From contig NZ_CP108430.1 in the NCBI RefSeq assembly GCF_041435335.1, positions 5,741,001 to 5,805,000 of the forward strand: a DNA stretch of 64,000 nt, given 5' to 3'. This document shows, piece after piece, positions 1 through 8,363 of the stretch. Each line of letters starts with the position of its first letter. Position 1 is the first letter of the stretch. The notes beneath the pieces are model-generated. The model saw only the letters and a list, made by a program, of their open reading frames with translations, was not told the origin of the DNA and made no database searches. The position numbers and the translations under genes were made by a program. This DNA is from Streptomyces sp. NBC_01283 (GTDB lineage: Bacteria > Actinomycetota > Actinomycetes > Streptomycetales > Streptomycetaceae).

Positions 1-2
1 TG

Positions 3-908
3 GGCATCGGCAGCCGGCTCGGCACCTGGCTGGCCGACCCCGAACACGCCGACCGGGTGACGGCCGAACTCGCCACGGCGCTGCGCGGCGCCCTGACGGT
101 CCTGCGCGACTCCGACGTACAGGCGGTCGTCGGCGAGGCCATCACGCGCCGCGCCGACGCCCAGGAGATCGCGCCCGGCATCGGCAAGATGCTGGAGAAG
201 GTCGTCGCGGACGGCGGCCACCGGAGGGTCGTCGACCTGGTCTGCGTACGCGCCCACGACTGGCTGGTCGAGCACGACGAGTCGGTCATGGACGCGGTGC
301 AGGGCGGCGCCCCCGGCTGGACCCCGCGGTTCGTCGACAAGAAGGTCGGCGAGCGCGTCTACAAGGAGCTCCTGCGCTTCCTCGCCGAGATGCGGGACAT
401 GCCCCAGCACCCGGCGCGCGGTGCCGTGGACCGCTTCCTCGCCGACTTCGCCGCCGACCTCCAGTCCGACTCCGACACCCGCGAGCGCGTGGAGCGCCTC
501 AAGCGCGAGGTGCTCGGCCGCGGCGAGGTGCAGGACCTGATCGCCTCCGCCTGGTCGGCCGTGCGCCAGATGATCGTGGCCGCCGCCGAGGACGAGCGCA
601 GCGAGCTGCGCCTGCGGGTGCGGGCCGCGCTGCTCTCGCTGGGCTCGCGGATGGCGACGGACGGACGGCTGCAGCAGAAGGTGGACGGCTGGGTCGAGGG
701 CGCCGCGGTGTACGTGGTGACGACGTACCGCGACGAGATCACCTCCCTCATCACCGACACGGTCGCGGGCTGGGACGCCGAGCACACGTCGAAGAAGATC
801 GAGGCCCACATCGGCCGCGACCTGCAGTTCATCCGGATCAACGGCACGGTGGTGGGGGCGCTGGCGGGGCTTGCGATCTATGCGGTGTCGCATGCGGTGG
901 GGGCGTAG
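3..908 (+). CDS. DUF445 family membrane protein, 5' end outside window
   Basis: The reading frame is open from the window edge, so the N-terminus is missing. About 300 residues of the C-terminal part remain. The visible part is a long, charged, mostly helical region rich in Arg, Glu and Asp, followed by one hydrophobic segment in the last 20 residues (GALAGLAIYAVSHAVGA). A helical body with a terminal membrane anchor fits the DUF445 family (YjiN/YheB-like), whose function is unknown. The family assignment rests on overall sequence character and recall, not on a catalytic motif. No partner gene is obvious downstream. Confidence 0.75.
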   Translation, partial: GIGSRLGTWLADPEHADRVTAELATALRGALTVLRDSDVQAVVGEAITRRADAQEIAPGIGKMLEKVVADGGHRRVVDLVCVRAHDWLVEHDESVMDAVQGGAPGWTPRFVDKKVGERVYKELLRFLAEMRDMPQHPARGAVDRFLADFAADLQSDSDTRERVERLKREVLGRGEVQDLIASAWSAVRQMIVAAAEDERSELRLRVRAALLSLGSRMATDGRLQQKVDGWVEGAAVYVVTTYRDEITSLITDTVAGWDAEHTSKKIEAHIGRDLQFIRINGTVVGALAGLAIYAVSHAVGA

Positions 909-1111
909 GGAGGCTGAGGGAGGCGTAGAGGGGGCCGTAGGCGGTGGTCCGGCGCGCGTGAGCGGCCCTTTGCTGGGCACTCTGGAGTAGCTCTCTCGAC
1001 GTGGAGAGGGCCGTCGCCCGAGCCGCGGAGCCGCGGGAGCAGCAGGCCAGGGCCAGGAGCCCTGGGCCCGGCGGGCCGGCGACGTGGGAGCAGCGGAAGG
1101 AGCCGCCCGCC

Positions 1112-2623
1112 ATGACCGCGTCGTCCACGCCCGCACAGCCGCCCCCGCCGGACAGGGAGCACACCCCCTCCGAAGCCCGCTCCGAAGCCCGCTCCGAAGC
1201 CACGGTCACCACGGCCGTGCCCGCCCGTCTCGACCGGCTGCCCTGGTCCCGCTGGCACTGGATGATCGTCATCGGCCTCGGCACGGTCTGGATCCTGGAC
1301 GGTCTGGAAGTCACCACCGTCGGCAACATCGCGAGCCGCCTCTCCGAGGAAGGCAGCGGCCTCGCCATCAGCTCCGCCCAGGTGACCGGCACCGCGGCGG
1401 CCCTCTATGTGGCGGGGGCCTGCGCGGGCGCCCTGTTCTTCGGCCGCCTCACCGACAAATACGGCCGAAAAAGGCTCTTCATGGTCACCCTCGCGGTGTA
1501 CCTCGCCGCCACCGCGCTGACCGCGCTCTCCTTCGACGCCTGGTGGTTCTTCATCTTCCGGTTCCTCACCGGCTTCGGCATCGGCGGCGAGTACGCGGCC
1601 ATCAACTCGGCCATCGACGAACTCATCCCGTCCAAGTACCGCGGGCGCGTGGACCTGATCATCAACGGCAGCTACTGGCTGGGCGCGATCGGCGGCTCGC
1701 TGCTCTCGGTCGTCATGCTGAACACCAGCATCTTCCCCAAGGACCTCGGCTGGCGGCTCACCTTCGCCCTCGGCGTCGTACTCGGCCTGGTGATCCTCCT
1801 GGTGCGCCGCCATGTGCCGGAGAGCCCGCGCTGGCAGTTCATCCACGGCCGCGGCGAGGAGGCGGACGCCCTCGTCACGTCGGTGGAGCGGGAGATCGAG
1901 GAGGAGAAGGGCGAACGCCTGCCGCGCCCCGACCGCGAGATCACCATCCACCAGCGCAAGAGCATCGGCTTCGGCCTCATCGCCAGGACCGTCTTCCGCG
2001 ACTATCCCAAGCGGGCGGTGCTCGGCCTGTCCCTCTTCGTCGGCCAGGCGTTCCTCTACAACGCGATCACCTTCGGCTTCGGCGCGATCCTCACCAAGTT
2101 CTTCGACGTCCCCTCGGGCAGCACGGGTTACTACTTCGCCGTCATCGCGGCGGGCAACTTCCTCGGTCCGCTCTTCCTCGGCAAGCTCTTCGACACGGTG
2201 GGCCGCCGGGTCATGATCTCCTCGACGTACATCCTGTCGGGCGTCCTGCTCTTCGGCACGGCCTGGCTCTTCGACCAGGGCTCGCTGAGCGCGACGACCC
2301 TCACGGCCTGCTGGTGCGTGGTCCTCTTCTTCGCGTCGGCGGGCGCGAGCAGCGCGTACCTCACGGTCTCCGAGATCTTCCCGATGGAGACCCGCGCCAT
2401 GGCGATCGCCTTCTTCTACGCCATCGGTACGGCGGCCGGCGGCATCAGCGGCCCGCTGATCTTCGCCAAGCTGACGGAGACGGGCGTGGTCGGCGACACC
2501 GTGCTCGCCTTCCAGATCGGGGCGGGCCTGATGTGCGCGGCGGGTCTTGTCGCGGCGGTGTTCGCGGTGAACGCGGAGCAGCGGTCGCTGGAGGATGTGG
2601 CGCGGCCGTTGTCGGAGGCGTAG
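1112..2623 (+). CDS. MFS transporter, sugar/aromatic-acid porter type
   Basis: Twelve-helix secondary transporter of the major facilitator superfamily, expected in the cytoplasmic membrane. The signature loop between helices 2 and 3 is at residues 111-121 (GRLTDKYGRKR), followed by FLTGFGIGGEYAAINS, which resembles the organic-cation/aromatic-acid and sugar porter branch. I chose the ATG at 1112 because GGAAGGAG lies about 10 bases upstream. An in-frame GTG at 1001 would add 37 low-complexity residues. The cytoplasmic N-terminus holds a short Glu-Ala-Arg-Ser repeat from a tandem DNA repeat. The next gene, an AraC-type regulator on the same strand 24 bases downstream, may control it. Substrate cannot be read from the sequence. 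Confidence 0.85.
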   Translation: MTASSTPAQPPPPDREHTPSEARSEARSEATVTTAVPARLDRLPWSRWHWMIVIGLGTVWILDGLEVTTVGNIASRLSEEGSGLAISSAQVTGTAAALYVAGACAGALFFGRLTDKYGRKRLFMVTLAVYLAATALTALSFDAWWFFIFRFLTGFGIGGEYAAINSAIDELIPSKYRGRVDLIINGSYWLGAIGGSLLSVVMLNTSIFPKDLGWRLTFALGVVLGLVILLVRRHVPESPRWQFIHGRGEEADALVTSVEREIEEEKGERLPRPDREITIHQRKSIGFGLIARTVFRDYPKRAVLGLSLFVGQAFLYNAITFGFGAILTKFFDVPSGSTGYYFAVIAAGNFLGPLFLGKLFDTVGRRVMISSTYILSGVLLFGTAWLFDQGSLSATTLTACWCVVLFFASAGASSAYLTVSEIFPMETRAMAIAFFYAIGTAAGGISGPLIFAKLTETGVVGDTVLAFQIGAGLMCAAGLVAAVFAVNAEQRSLEDVARPLSEA

Positions 2624-2647
2624 GTAGGTGAAGGCGGAGGCGGGGTA

Positions 2648-3763
2648 ATGGTCCGGGGCGCGGCCCCGGCCGGGTGGGAAGATCCGGGGATGAGCGGAGA
2701 GTGCGTACGAGGAGAGTGCGTACGAGGAGAGGGCGTAGGAGGAGAGGGCGTACGAGGAGAGGGCGTACGAGGAGAGCGGCCCCACCGGGTGGCGGTCCTC
2801 GTCAGGGACGGGGTCCTGCCCATGGAACTGGGCCTGGTCCACCAGCTGTTCGGCAGCGCACGCTCGTCGGCGGGCGGACGCCTCTACGAGCTGACGACCT
2901 GCGCCCTCACCCCCGGCAGGATCCGCACGGACGCGGACTTCCCCGTCCACGCCGAGCACGGCCCCGAGGCGGTGGCCGCCGCGGACACGGTGATCATCCC
3001 GGCGTCGCACGAGGAGGACGAGTCGCTGGCCCCGGGGGAGCTGCCTCCCGCCCTCGCGGACGTGCTGAGGTCCGCTGACGGGGCCCGTATCGCCTCCATC
3101 TGCACCGGCGCCTTCGCCCTCGCGGCAGCGGGCCTCCTGGACGGCCGCAGGGCGACCACGCACTGGCTGTCGGCGGACCTCTTCGCCCGTACGTTCCCGG
3201 CCGTGACGGTGGACCCGGACGTCCTGTACGTGGACGAGGGCGCCGTCCTCACCTCCGCGGGCGAGGCGGCGGGCATCGACCTCTGCCTGCACATGATCCG
3301 CCGCGACCACGGGGCGGCGGTGGCGGCGGACGTGGCCCGCCGCAACGTCGTACCCCCGCACCGCGAGGGCGGCCAGGCCCAGTACATCCGGCGGCCGGTG
3401 GCGGAGCCCCGCCTGACGTCGACGGGCCGGGCCAGGGAGTGGGCCCGGACGCGCCTGGCGGAACCCCTGACGCTGGCCGAGATGGCCGAGCGGGAGTCGA
3501 TGAGCGTGCGCACGTTCAGCCGACGCTTCCGCGAGGAAACGGGCCTGACGCCGATGCAGTGGCTGACCCAGCGGCGCGTGGACCGGGCGCGCGAGCTCCT
3601 GGAGGAGACGGACCGCACGGTCGACCGCATCGCGGCGGAGGCGGGCTTCGGCACGGGCGCGTCGCTGCGGCAGCACTTCCAGGCGGGGCTCGGGGTGTCG
3701 CCGGGGGCGTATCGGATGACGTTCAGGGGGACGTGCAGGGGGACGAGGGGCGGATCGGGCTGA
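2648..3763 (+). CDS. GlxA-family transcriptional regulator (DJ-1/PfpI + AraC HTH)
   Basis: Two-domain regulator. Residues about 45-225 form a DJ-1/PfpI-like amidotransferase-fold domain with the conserved cysteine elbow SICTGAF (Cys152). Residues about 260-355 are an AraC-type double helix-turn-helix (LAEMAERESMSVRTFSRRF, then IAAEAGFGTGASLRQHF). Such proteins sense small metabolites and activate or repress adjacent catabolic genes. The upstream MFS transporter is a plausible target. GGAGG at 2636-2640 supports the ATG at 2648. The ATG at 2690 is an alternative. The first 45 residues are a low-complexity extension encoded by a 15-bp tandem repeat and are not part of the family fold. Confidence 0.85.
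   Translation: MVRGAAPAGWEDPGMSGECVRGECVRGEGVGGEGVRGEGVRGERPHRVAVLVRDGVLPMELGLVHQLFGSARSSAGGRLYELTTCALTPGRIRTDADFPVHAEHGPEAVAAADTVIIPASHEEDESLAPGELPPALADVLRSADGARIASICTGAFALAAAGLLDGRRATTHWLSADLFARTFPAVTVDPDVLYVDEGAVLTSAGEAAGIDLCLHMIRRDHGAAVAADVARRNVVPPHREGGQAQYIRRPVAEPRLTSTGRAREWARTRLAEPLTLAEMAERESMSVRTFSRRFREETGLTPMQWLTQRRVDRARELLEETDRTVDRIAAEAGFGTGASLRQHFQAGLGVSPGAYRMTFRGTCRGTRGGSG
2701..2775. repeat. 15-bp tandem repeat, five copies, coding
   Basis: Five head-to-tail copies of a 15-base unit (GTGCGTACGAGGAGA and near-identical forms). The first two differ from the last three at one position, and the third has one further change. The repeat keeps frame and encodes a Cys/Gly-Val-Arg-Gly-Glu pentapeptide at the N-terminus of the DJ-1/AraC regulator. 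Each unit contains a GGAGA purine stretch resembling a ribosome binding site. Confidence 0.9.
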
Positions 3764-3881
3764 GCGGGTCCGGGGCCGGGTCTGGGTCTGGGGTCGGGCC
3801 TGGGCCTGGGGCTGAGGTCGGGCCTGGACTGAGTACGCGTACTCTGTCGCGCCCCGTGGTGGGGTCGGCAGGCTCGTGCGC

Positions 3882-4412
3882 ATGACGGCAAAGTCGATGA
3901 TCATGAGCCCGCGCCACATGGGTGCGCGGATGAGCCCGCGCCGCATGGGTGCGCGTTTCAGCCCGCGCCACGAACTGAGCCCCATGAACCCGCGGAACCT
4001 GCTGACGCCCCTGCCCGAGACGCCTCTCCTGCGGCGCTGGCTGACGCGGCTGGTCGGCGTGGGCCTGGCGGTGGCGGCGTACCTCCTCTGCCTGCCCTGG
4101 GACCTGCGCAACCGCCCCGAGACACCCGGCGCGATCAACGAGACGACACCGGTGACCGCGCTCGGCATCACCGCCCTGGCCGTCTCGATGCTGTCCCTGG
4201 CGGCCTACTTCGGCTTCCGTGACCGCCTGATCTGGGCGCTCCTGATGGTGGCGGGCCCGCCGGCGACGCTGATGTACGTCTCCTTCGACAGCCACCCGGA
4301 GCCGGACGCGACGGTGTGGCCGCTGGCGTGGGGGTTCTTCGTCCTGGTGATGGGGACGGGGGTACTCGCGGTGGCGGGCTTCGCGCGGCTGTTCAGGGAC
4401 AGCGAGGCGTGA
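3882..4412 (+). CDS. Small integral membrane protein, unknown function
   Basis: About 176 residues. After a basic N-terminus, four hydrophobic segments are visible: around VGVGLAVAAYLLCLPW, ALGITALAVSMLSLAAYFGF, LIWALLMVAGPPATLMYV, and PLAWGFFVLVMGTGVLAVAGF. I recognise no enzymatic motif. The true start is uncertain. The ATG at 3882 lacks a clear ribosome site, and the ATG at 3984 (MNPRNLLTPLP) would remove a Met-Ser-Pro-Arg repeat region that looks non-conserved. Confidence 0.6.
   Translation: MTAKSMIMSPRHMGARMSPRRMGARFSPRHELSPMNPRNLLTPLPETPLLRRWLTRLVGVGLAVAAYLLCLPWDLRNRPETPGAINETTPVTALGITALAVSMLSLAAYFGFRDRLIWALLMVAGPPATLMYVSFDSHPEPDATVWPLAWGFFVLVMGTGVLAVAGFARLFRDSEA
3903..3956. repeat. 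27-bp direct repeat, two copies
   Basis: Two adjacent 27-base units beginning ATGAGCCCGCGCC. They differ at two positions, and a third partial copy follows. The repeat supplies tandem in-frame ATG codons (MSPRHMGAR / MSPRRMGAR) at the front of the membrane protein gene, so the start codon is ambiguous. Confidence 0.85.
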
Positions 4413-4518
4413 GGGGTTCGCTGATCGCTGATCGCTGATCGCTGGTTCGTGAGGGGCGCGCAGGCTTCGTACCTCAGGCTGGTGGTCGGCGTACCTCAGA
4501 CCCGACGGTCGGCGTATC

Positions 4519-4821
4519 TCAGGCCCGGCGGTCGGCGAGGACCCACGACGCGAGCCCCACCCCACCCGCGACCCCGAAGACGGCGGGCCAGGCCCCGACC
4601 TTCTTGGCGAGCGGATGAGACCCGGCGAAGGCGGCGACGTACGTGGCGCTGAGCGCGGCGGCGGTCCTCGGGCCCGCGCTCTGCCGCCACTGCTGCGCGG
4701 CAGCGGCCCCCGCGGCGGCGAGGACGACGCCGCCGAGCGGCCGCTTCTTGGTCCACCGGGCGACGGCGAACCCGCCGACGAGCCCACTGGCGGCCACTGC
4801 CGCTGCCGGTACCTTCGCCAT
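4519..4821 (-). CDS. Small membrane protein, unknown function
   Basis: 100 residues starting MAKVPAAAVAASG. The ATG at 4821 is preceded on its strand by a GAGGC stretch at suitable distance. Three or four short hydrophobic segments with small residues are visible (AAAVAASGLVGGFAVARW, GGVVLAAAGAAAAQQW, AALSATYVAAFAGSH, WPAVFGVAGGVGLASWVLA). It resembles small Streptomyces membrane proteins of unknown function. It is convergent with the gene ending at 4412. The intervening 106 bases hold imperfect repeats (GATCGCT triplicate; CGTACCTCAGAC-like triplicate). Confidence 0.65.
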   Translation of the reverse strand: MAKVPAAAVAASGLVGGFAVARWTKKRPLGGVVLAAAGAAAAQQWRQSAGPRTAAALSATYVAAFAGSHPLAKKVGAWPAVFGVAGGVGLASWVLADRRA

Positions 4822-5086
4822 GCCTGCCTCGCTTCCACGGCTGTCGGCCGATGTTGTCGGCCGCTGCGGTTGGCCGGTGCGGTCTGCCGCTGCTTCCGGC
4901 CGATACGTCCTCAATGCATCACGGCATCCTCAATGCGTGCGTGGCCCGAGGCTAACGCGCCAGGAAAGCCTTGCGGCGAGGGGGTCTGGGCCGCGTAGGT
5001 TGGTGAGGGTGTGCGCTGCGCCTCCGCGGCGCGCTCGAAGGCGCAGCCGACGGGGGGCCGATAGTGACGAGGGACCGACAGTAAAG

Positions 5087-6361
5087 ATGACCGCGCGAAC
5101 CACTGCCGACCGCAGCACCCGAACAGCCCTGGTCATCGGGGGTGGTGTCGCAGGTCCGGTGGCGGCGATGGCCCTGCACAAGGCGGGCATCGAGGCGACG
5201 GTGTACGAGGCCTGCGACGACTCCGCGTCGAGGCCGCCGAAGGAGCATGGCTCCCGTCCCGGCGCGGCGATGACGATCGCCCCGAACGGCCTGCAGGCGC
5301 TGGAAGCGATCGACGCGGCGGAGATGGTGCGCGCGATCGGTACCCCGGTGACGTCCCTGTGCCTGCGCAGCTGGACGGGCCGACACCTGGCCCAGCTCAC
5401 GCCGCCCGCGGACCTCCCCACCACGCGCTTCGTCTGGCGCACGGAGCTGGACGAGGCGATCGCGAGGGAGGCGGAACGCCGCGACATCCCCCTCCGCAAG
5501 GGCAAGCGCCTGCTGGACGCGACCGACACGGGCACGGGCGTGACGGCCCGTTTCTCGGACGGTTCGCTGGAGAGGGCGGACATCCTGATCGGCGCGGACG
5601 GCCTGCGCTCGACGGTGCGCTCGCTGATCGACCCCTCCACGCCGAAGCCGCACTACGCCGGGACGCTCACCTTCACGGCACGTGTCCCCAAGACGGAACT
5701 CCCTTCCACGGAGGGGGTGTTGTACATGTGCTACGGGAAGCGGGCGTACTTCGCGTACCAGATCTTCGACGACGCGTCGGCGGCCTGGTCCGTGAACCTG
5801 CCGCACCGGGAGCCGATGACGGCGACGGAGGCGCAGGCGGTGGGCGCGAAGGAGTGGCTGCGGCGGCTGGGCGAGGCGTTCGCGGACGACCGCACCCCGG
5901 CGCCGGACCTCCTGACGGACACACCCGCGGAGAACGTGCTGATCACGGGCCCCACAGAAACGATGCCTCCGGTCACATCGTGGAGCAGGGGCAGGATGAT
6001 CCTGATCGGGGACGCGGCCCACGCGACGTCCCCCACCTCGGGCCAGGGCGCCTCGCTGGCGGCGGAGAGCGCGGTGGAACTGGCCCGATGCCTAAGGGAC
6101 TTGCCCCCGGGGCAGGCCTTCAAGGCGTACGAGTCCCTGCGCCGCCCCCGGGTGGACCGCATCCTGAAACACACCACGGCAACGGCGACGGCCACCTCGG
6201 CGGCAGCCCGAACAGCCACCCCAAAGCCGGCGGGCCCCCTGAGCCGAGTCCTGCGGGACGCACTGCTGCCGGTGGCGACGAAGGTGGGCGGGGCCGGGGG
6301 AGCGGTGTGGGGTGCGTGGCAGTTCGACCACAGGATCGACTGGAACGAGCGGGCCGGGTAG
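5087..6361 (+). CDS. FAD-dependent aromatic monooxygenase (PHBH/TetX type)
   Basis: 424-residue single-component flavoprotein of the class A hydroxylase family. It would use NAD(P)H and O2 to hydroxylate an aromatic or polyketide-like substrate. It shows the N-terminal Rossmann dinucleotide motif GGGVAGPVAA (about 18-27), the central DG motif in ILIGADGLRS (about 165-173), and the FAD ribityl-binding GDAAHATSP (about 307-315). The ATG at 5087 sits behind GACGAGGGA. The upstream in-frame extension is low complexity and was rejected. No biosynthetic cluster surrounds it, so the substrate is open; TetX-like drug inactivation is possible but not shown. Confidence 0.85.
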   Translation: MTARTTADRSTRTALVIGGGVAGPVAAMALHKAGIEATVYEACDDSASRPPKEHGSRPGAAMTIAPNGLQALEAIDAAEMVRAIGTPVTSLCLRSWTGRHLAQLTPPADLPTTRFVWRTELDEAIAREAERRDIPLRKGKRLLDATDTGTGVTARFSDGSLERADILIGADGLRSTVRSLIDPSTPKPHYAGTLTFTARVPKTELPSTEGVLYMCYGKRAYFAYQIFDDASAAWSVNLPHREPMTATEAQAVGAKEWLRRLGEAFADDRTPAPDLLTDTPAENVLITGPTETMPPVTSWSRGRMILIGDAAHATSPTSGQGASLAAESAVELARCLRDLPPGQAFKAYESLRRPRVDRILKHTTATATATSAAARTATPKPAGPLSRVLRDALLPVATKVGGAGGAVWGAWQFDHRIDWNERAG

Positions 6362-6406
6362 TCCAGGCAGGTCAGGTATCCCAGGTGGTCCAGGCATGCC
6401 GGGCAG

Positions 6407-6481
6407 CCCGGGCAGCCCGGGCAGTACCCGGGCAGTACCCGGGCAGCCCGGGCAGCCCGGGCAGTACCCGGGTAGCCCGGG
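6407..6481. repeat. Intergenic tandem CCCGGG repeat
   Basis: Eight CCCGGG palindromes at 6407, 6416, 6427, 6438, 6447, 6456, 6467 and 6476, separated by GCA or GCAGTA/GTA spacers. The period is therefore 9 or 11 bases. The block lies just after the monooxygenase stop and is flanked by looser CCAGG/GGTCC repeats (6362-6400 and 6482-6515). One antisense frame reads as collagen-like Gly-x-Pro, but I see no ribosome site or family match, so I treat it as non-coding. Confidence 0.9.
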
Positions 6482-6616
6482 TGGCCCACAGGTGGTCCAG
6501 CTAGTCCAGGCAGGCCGGGCTGTACGGGTGAATTGCGGCGGGGCAGGTCTGTGTGGTCCGGGAAGAGGGGACCCCTGGACCAACACCAAGATCGTCACGT
6601 ACCTGAAAGGGACCCC

Positions 6617-6916
6617 ATGCGTATTCGTACCGCCCTGGCCGTCACCGCCCTCACCGCCGCGGCCGTGTTGGGCGCCAGCGGCACCGCCCTCGCCCACGGC
6701 GACTACGACCAGGGCAGCGTCGCCTTCGAGAACGTCGGCGGCCCCGCCGGCATCAGCGCGGGCGCAGGCCACTTCGCAGGCGGCCACGACGAGGACGGCC
6801 ACGGCGATGGCTGGAAGGCCGGCTTCGCCTTCGAGAACCTCGGCGGCCCGGCGGGCATCACCAAGGGCGCGGGCTACGGCGCGGGCTACGACGGCCAGTT
6901 CAACGGCAACCACTGA
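6617..6916 (+). CDS. Small secreted protein with duplicated AFEN-GGPAGI motif
   Basis: 99 residues. A clear Sec signal peptide (MRIRTALAVTALTAAAVLGA, cleavage probably after ALA, before HGDYDQ) leads to a mature protein of about 70 residues rich in Gly, His, Asp and aromatics. Two copies of a roughly 17-residue unit are visible (AFENVGGPAGISAGAGH and AFENLGGPAGITKGAGY). GAAAGGGA precedes the ATG and a strong terminator follows, so this is a monocistronic expressed unit. I do not recognise the family. The composition suggests a cell-surface or metal-binding role, but that is inference. Confidence 0.8.
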   Translation: MRIRTALAVTALTAAAVLGASGTALAHGDYDQGSVAFENVGGPAGISAGAGHFAGGHDEDGHGDGWKAGFAFENLGGPAGITKGAGYGAGYDGQFNGNH

Positions 6917-6927
6917 GCACGACCTTG

Positions 6928-6956
6928 AAGGGGGCCCGCCACGGCGGGCCCTTTTC
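6928..6956 (+). terminator. Rho-independent terminator
   Basis: Perfect GGGCCCGC/GCGGGCCC stem with a CACG loop, extended by A/T and G/T pairs and followed by TTTT. It sits 12 bases after the stop codon of the small secreted protein gene. It also marks the left edge of the less G+C-rich accessory block. Confidence 0.9.
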
Positions 6957-7079
6957 GTTTGCCTGCGTCCGCTTCGGTCGGCTCATGAAATCCGGAGTCA
7001 CGGACGATCCGTGTCACCGGTCCAGCTTCGCCGCGAGGCGCATCGCGCGGTCGCTGGCGGTCTGTGTGACCGCACGAGC

Positions 7080-7298
7080 TCAGGCGCGCGGCATGTCGCG
7101 TATGGACGCGACGAATCCCGCCCAGGCGCGCGGGTCAACGCTGAATTGCTTGTCTGCCGACCGCTTCGAGTCGCGTATGAAGACCTGGGTGTCTTTGACC
7201 GCGACCTCTACGCACTCAGTTTCATTGGACCCGCTGTAGGTCGACTTGAACCACATCAGGTCATCTGAGATGTGGCTGTCGGGACCGCTGCTGATCAT
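7080..7298 (-). CDS. DUF397 domain protein
   Basis: 72 residues with the DUF397 hallmark WFKSTYSGSNETECVEVA near the N-terminus, followed by VFIRDSKR and a WAGFV segment. DUF397 proteins are a Streptomyces-specific family usually encoded directly after a Scr1/DUF5753-type helix-turn-helix gene, as here: the ATG overlaps the regulator's stop codon by 4 bases. Characterised relatives act as partners of the HTH protein in developmental or antibiotic control. The trio with the ATPase gene across the divergent promoter is a standard arrangement. Confidence 0.9.
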   Translation of the reverse strand: MISSGPDSHISDDLMWFKSTYSGSNETECVEVAVKDTQVFIRDSKRSADKQFSVDPRAWAGFVASIRDMPRA

Positions 7299-8143
7299 TG
7301 AATCTCCTCGCGAACCTGGCGGATGAGAGCCGAAGACGCACCCATGTCCAACGCTTGTGCGCGGAGATAGTCGAACGCAAGCCGGTATCTGTCCAGCTCC
7401 TCGTCCTTCTCGATGAAGATCGATCCGACGTGCAGATCGACATAGACCACGTCGAGAGTCGTCTCCTGGGCACCCAGGATCACGAAGCTGCCGAGAGCGG
7501 CACCGTGCGCCCCCTGCGAGAAGGGGAGTACCTGGAGTGTCACGTGAGGAGACTCGTTGGCGCGCAGCAGCTGGTCCAGCTGGTCGCGCATGATGGCGGG
7601 GGAGCCGACCACTCGACGGATTACGGACTCATCGAGGATCGCCCAAAGGCGCGGTGGCTTCGGCCGGTTGAGGATTTCCTGGCGCTTCATTCGGATGTCG
7701 ACGAGTCGCTCGATGTCCTCCGGGGTGCGCTCTATCTCGTTCGCCAGCTGCAGGGCGGTGGAGTAGGCGCGTGTCTGGAGCAGCCCGGGCACGTAGACGC
7801 AGGAGAAGTGATCCTCGCGAACGGCCTCGTCTTCGAGAGTGAGCAACAGATTCATGCTCTCCGGGATCGAATCCGCGAAGGACCTCCACCAGCCTTGCTG
7901 TTTGGCATCTTTGGCCAGCCCGATGAGGGCGTCCTGCTCGGCGCTGGTGGCTTCGTACACGCGGCAAAGAGCCTCAACGACCAGCCACTTGACGGGCCCT
8001 TCGCGCGTCTCGTACCGGCTGACAGTCGCCTTCGATACACCGACGCGCAGACCGGCCTCCTCCAGAGTCAGCCCCTTGCGGACACGGAGCTTGCGCAGGG
8101 TTGCGCCGAGCTGGCGGCGGCGGGTGGTGGCCCTCGCTGGCAC
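7295..8143 (-). CDS. Scr1-type HTH transcriptional regulator (XRE + DUF5753)
   Basis: 282 residues. An XRE-type HTH at about 11-65 contains LTLEEAGLRVGVSKATVSRYE. Residues about 95-275 form the DUF5753 domain, with typical landmarks VYVPGLLQTRAYS, the RQEIL region and LQVLPFSQGAHGAALGSF. Such regulators pair with DUF397 proteins and with anti-sigma-like ATPases in Streptomyces, and some annotation pipelines call them toxin-antitoxin-like. The gene is translationally coupled to the DUF397 gene and divergent from the ATPase gene, with 220 bases of shared promoter between. Regulation of that divergent gene is likely by analogy. Confidence 0.9.
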   Translation of the reverse strand: MPARATTRRRQLGATLRKLRVRKGLTLEEAGLRVGVSKATVSRYETREGPVKWLVVEALCRVYEATSAEQDALIGLAKDAKQQGWWRSFADSIPESMNLLLTLEDEAVREDHFSCVYVPGLLQTRAYSTALQLANEIERTPEDIERLVDIRMKRQEILNRPKPPRLWAILDESVIRRVVGSPAIMRDQLDQLLRANESPHVTLQVLPFSQGAHGAALGSFVILGAQETTLDVVYVDLHVGSIFIEKDEELDRYRLAFDYLRAQALDMGASSALIRQVREEIQ

Positions 8144-8363
8144 GTCGGTTACCTCCTTGGCGGCGCGGGCGCCGTGCTCGCTGGCCGCAATCAGGCTATG
8201 CAGTGCGGAAGTTGATGCTCCACCAGATTCACTCGATGGATTCTCGTGAGAAGTTACATCGCGAGACTTCTCACTGTCATACTCGGTTCACGACGGCTAC
8301 GCAGCGTCGCCGCTCGGTTGCGGTGGGCGCAGCGCTGACGTGGCCCAAGGAGGGAGTCTCGCC

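Noticed and set aside
878..4171. A 3.3-kb open frame on the minus strand spanning the MFS transporter and regulator genes
   Set aside because: It is the antisense of clearly recognisable genes, has Arg/Pro/Gly-rich composition typical of G+C-rich shadow frames, and matches no family.
5087..6361. Part of an antibiotic biosynthetic cluster because of the monooxygenase
   Set aside because: No polyketide, peptide or terpene synthase genes are nearby, and flanking genes are housekeeping-like or accessory.
6092..6913. Antisense frame with collagen-like Gly-x-Pro repeats across the CCCGGG array
   Set aside because: Arises from the tandem repeat, overlaps two well-supported plus-strand genes, and has no ribosome site or signal peptide.
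7295..8143. HTH protein as toxin-antitoxin antitoxin or restriction C-protein
   Set aside because: The DUF5753 domain and DUF397 partner define a Streptomyces regulator family. No toxin gene adjoins it, and it is far longer than C-proteins.
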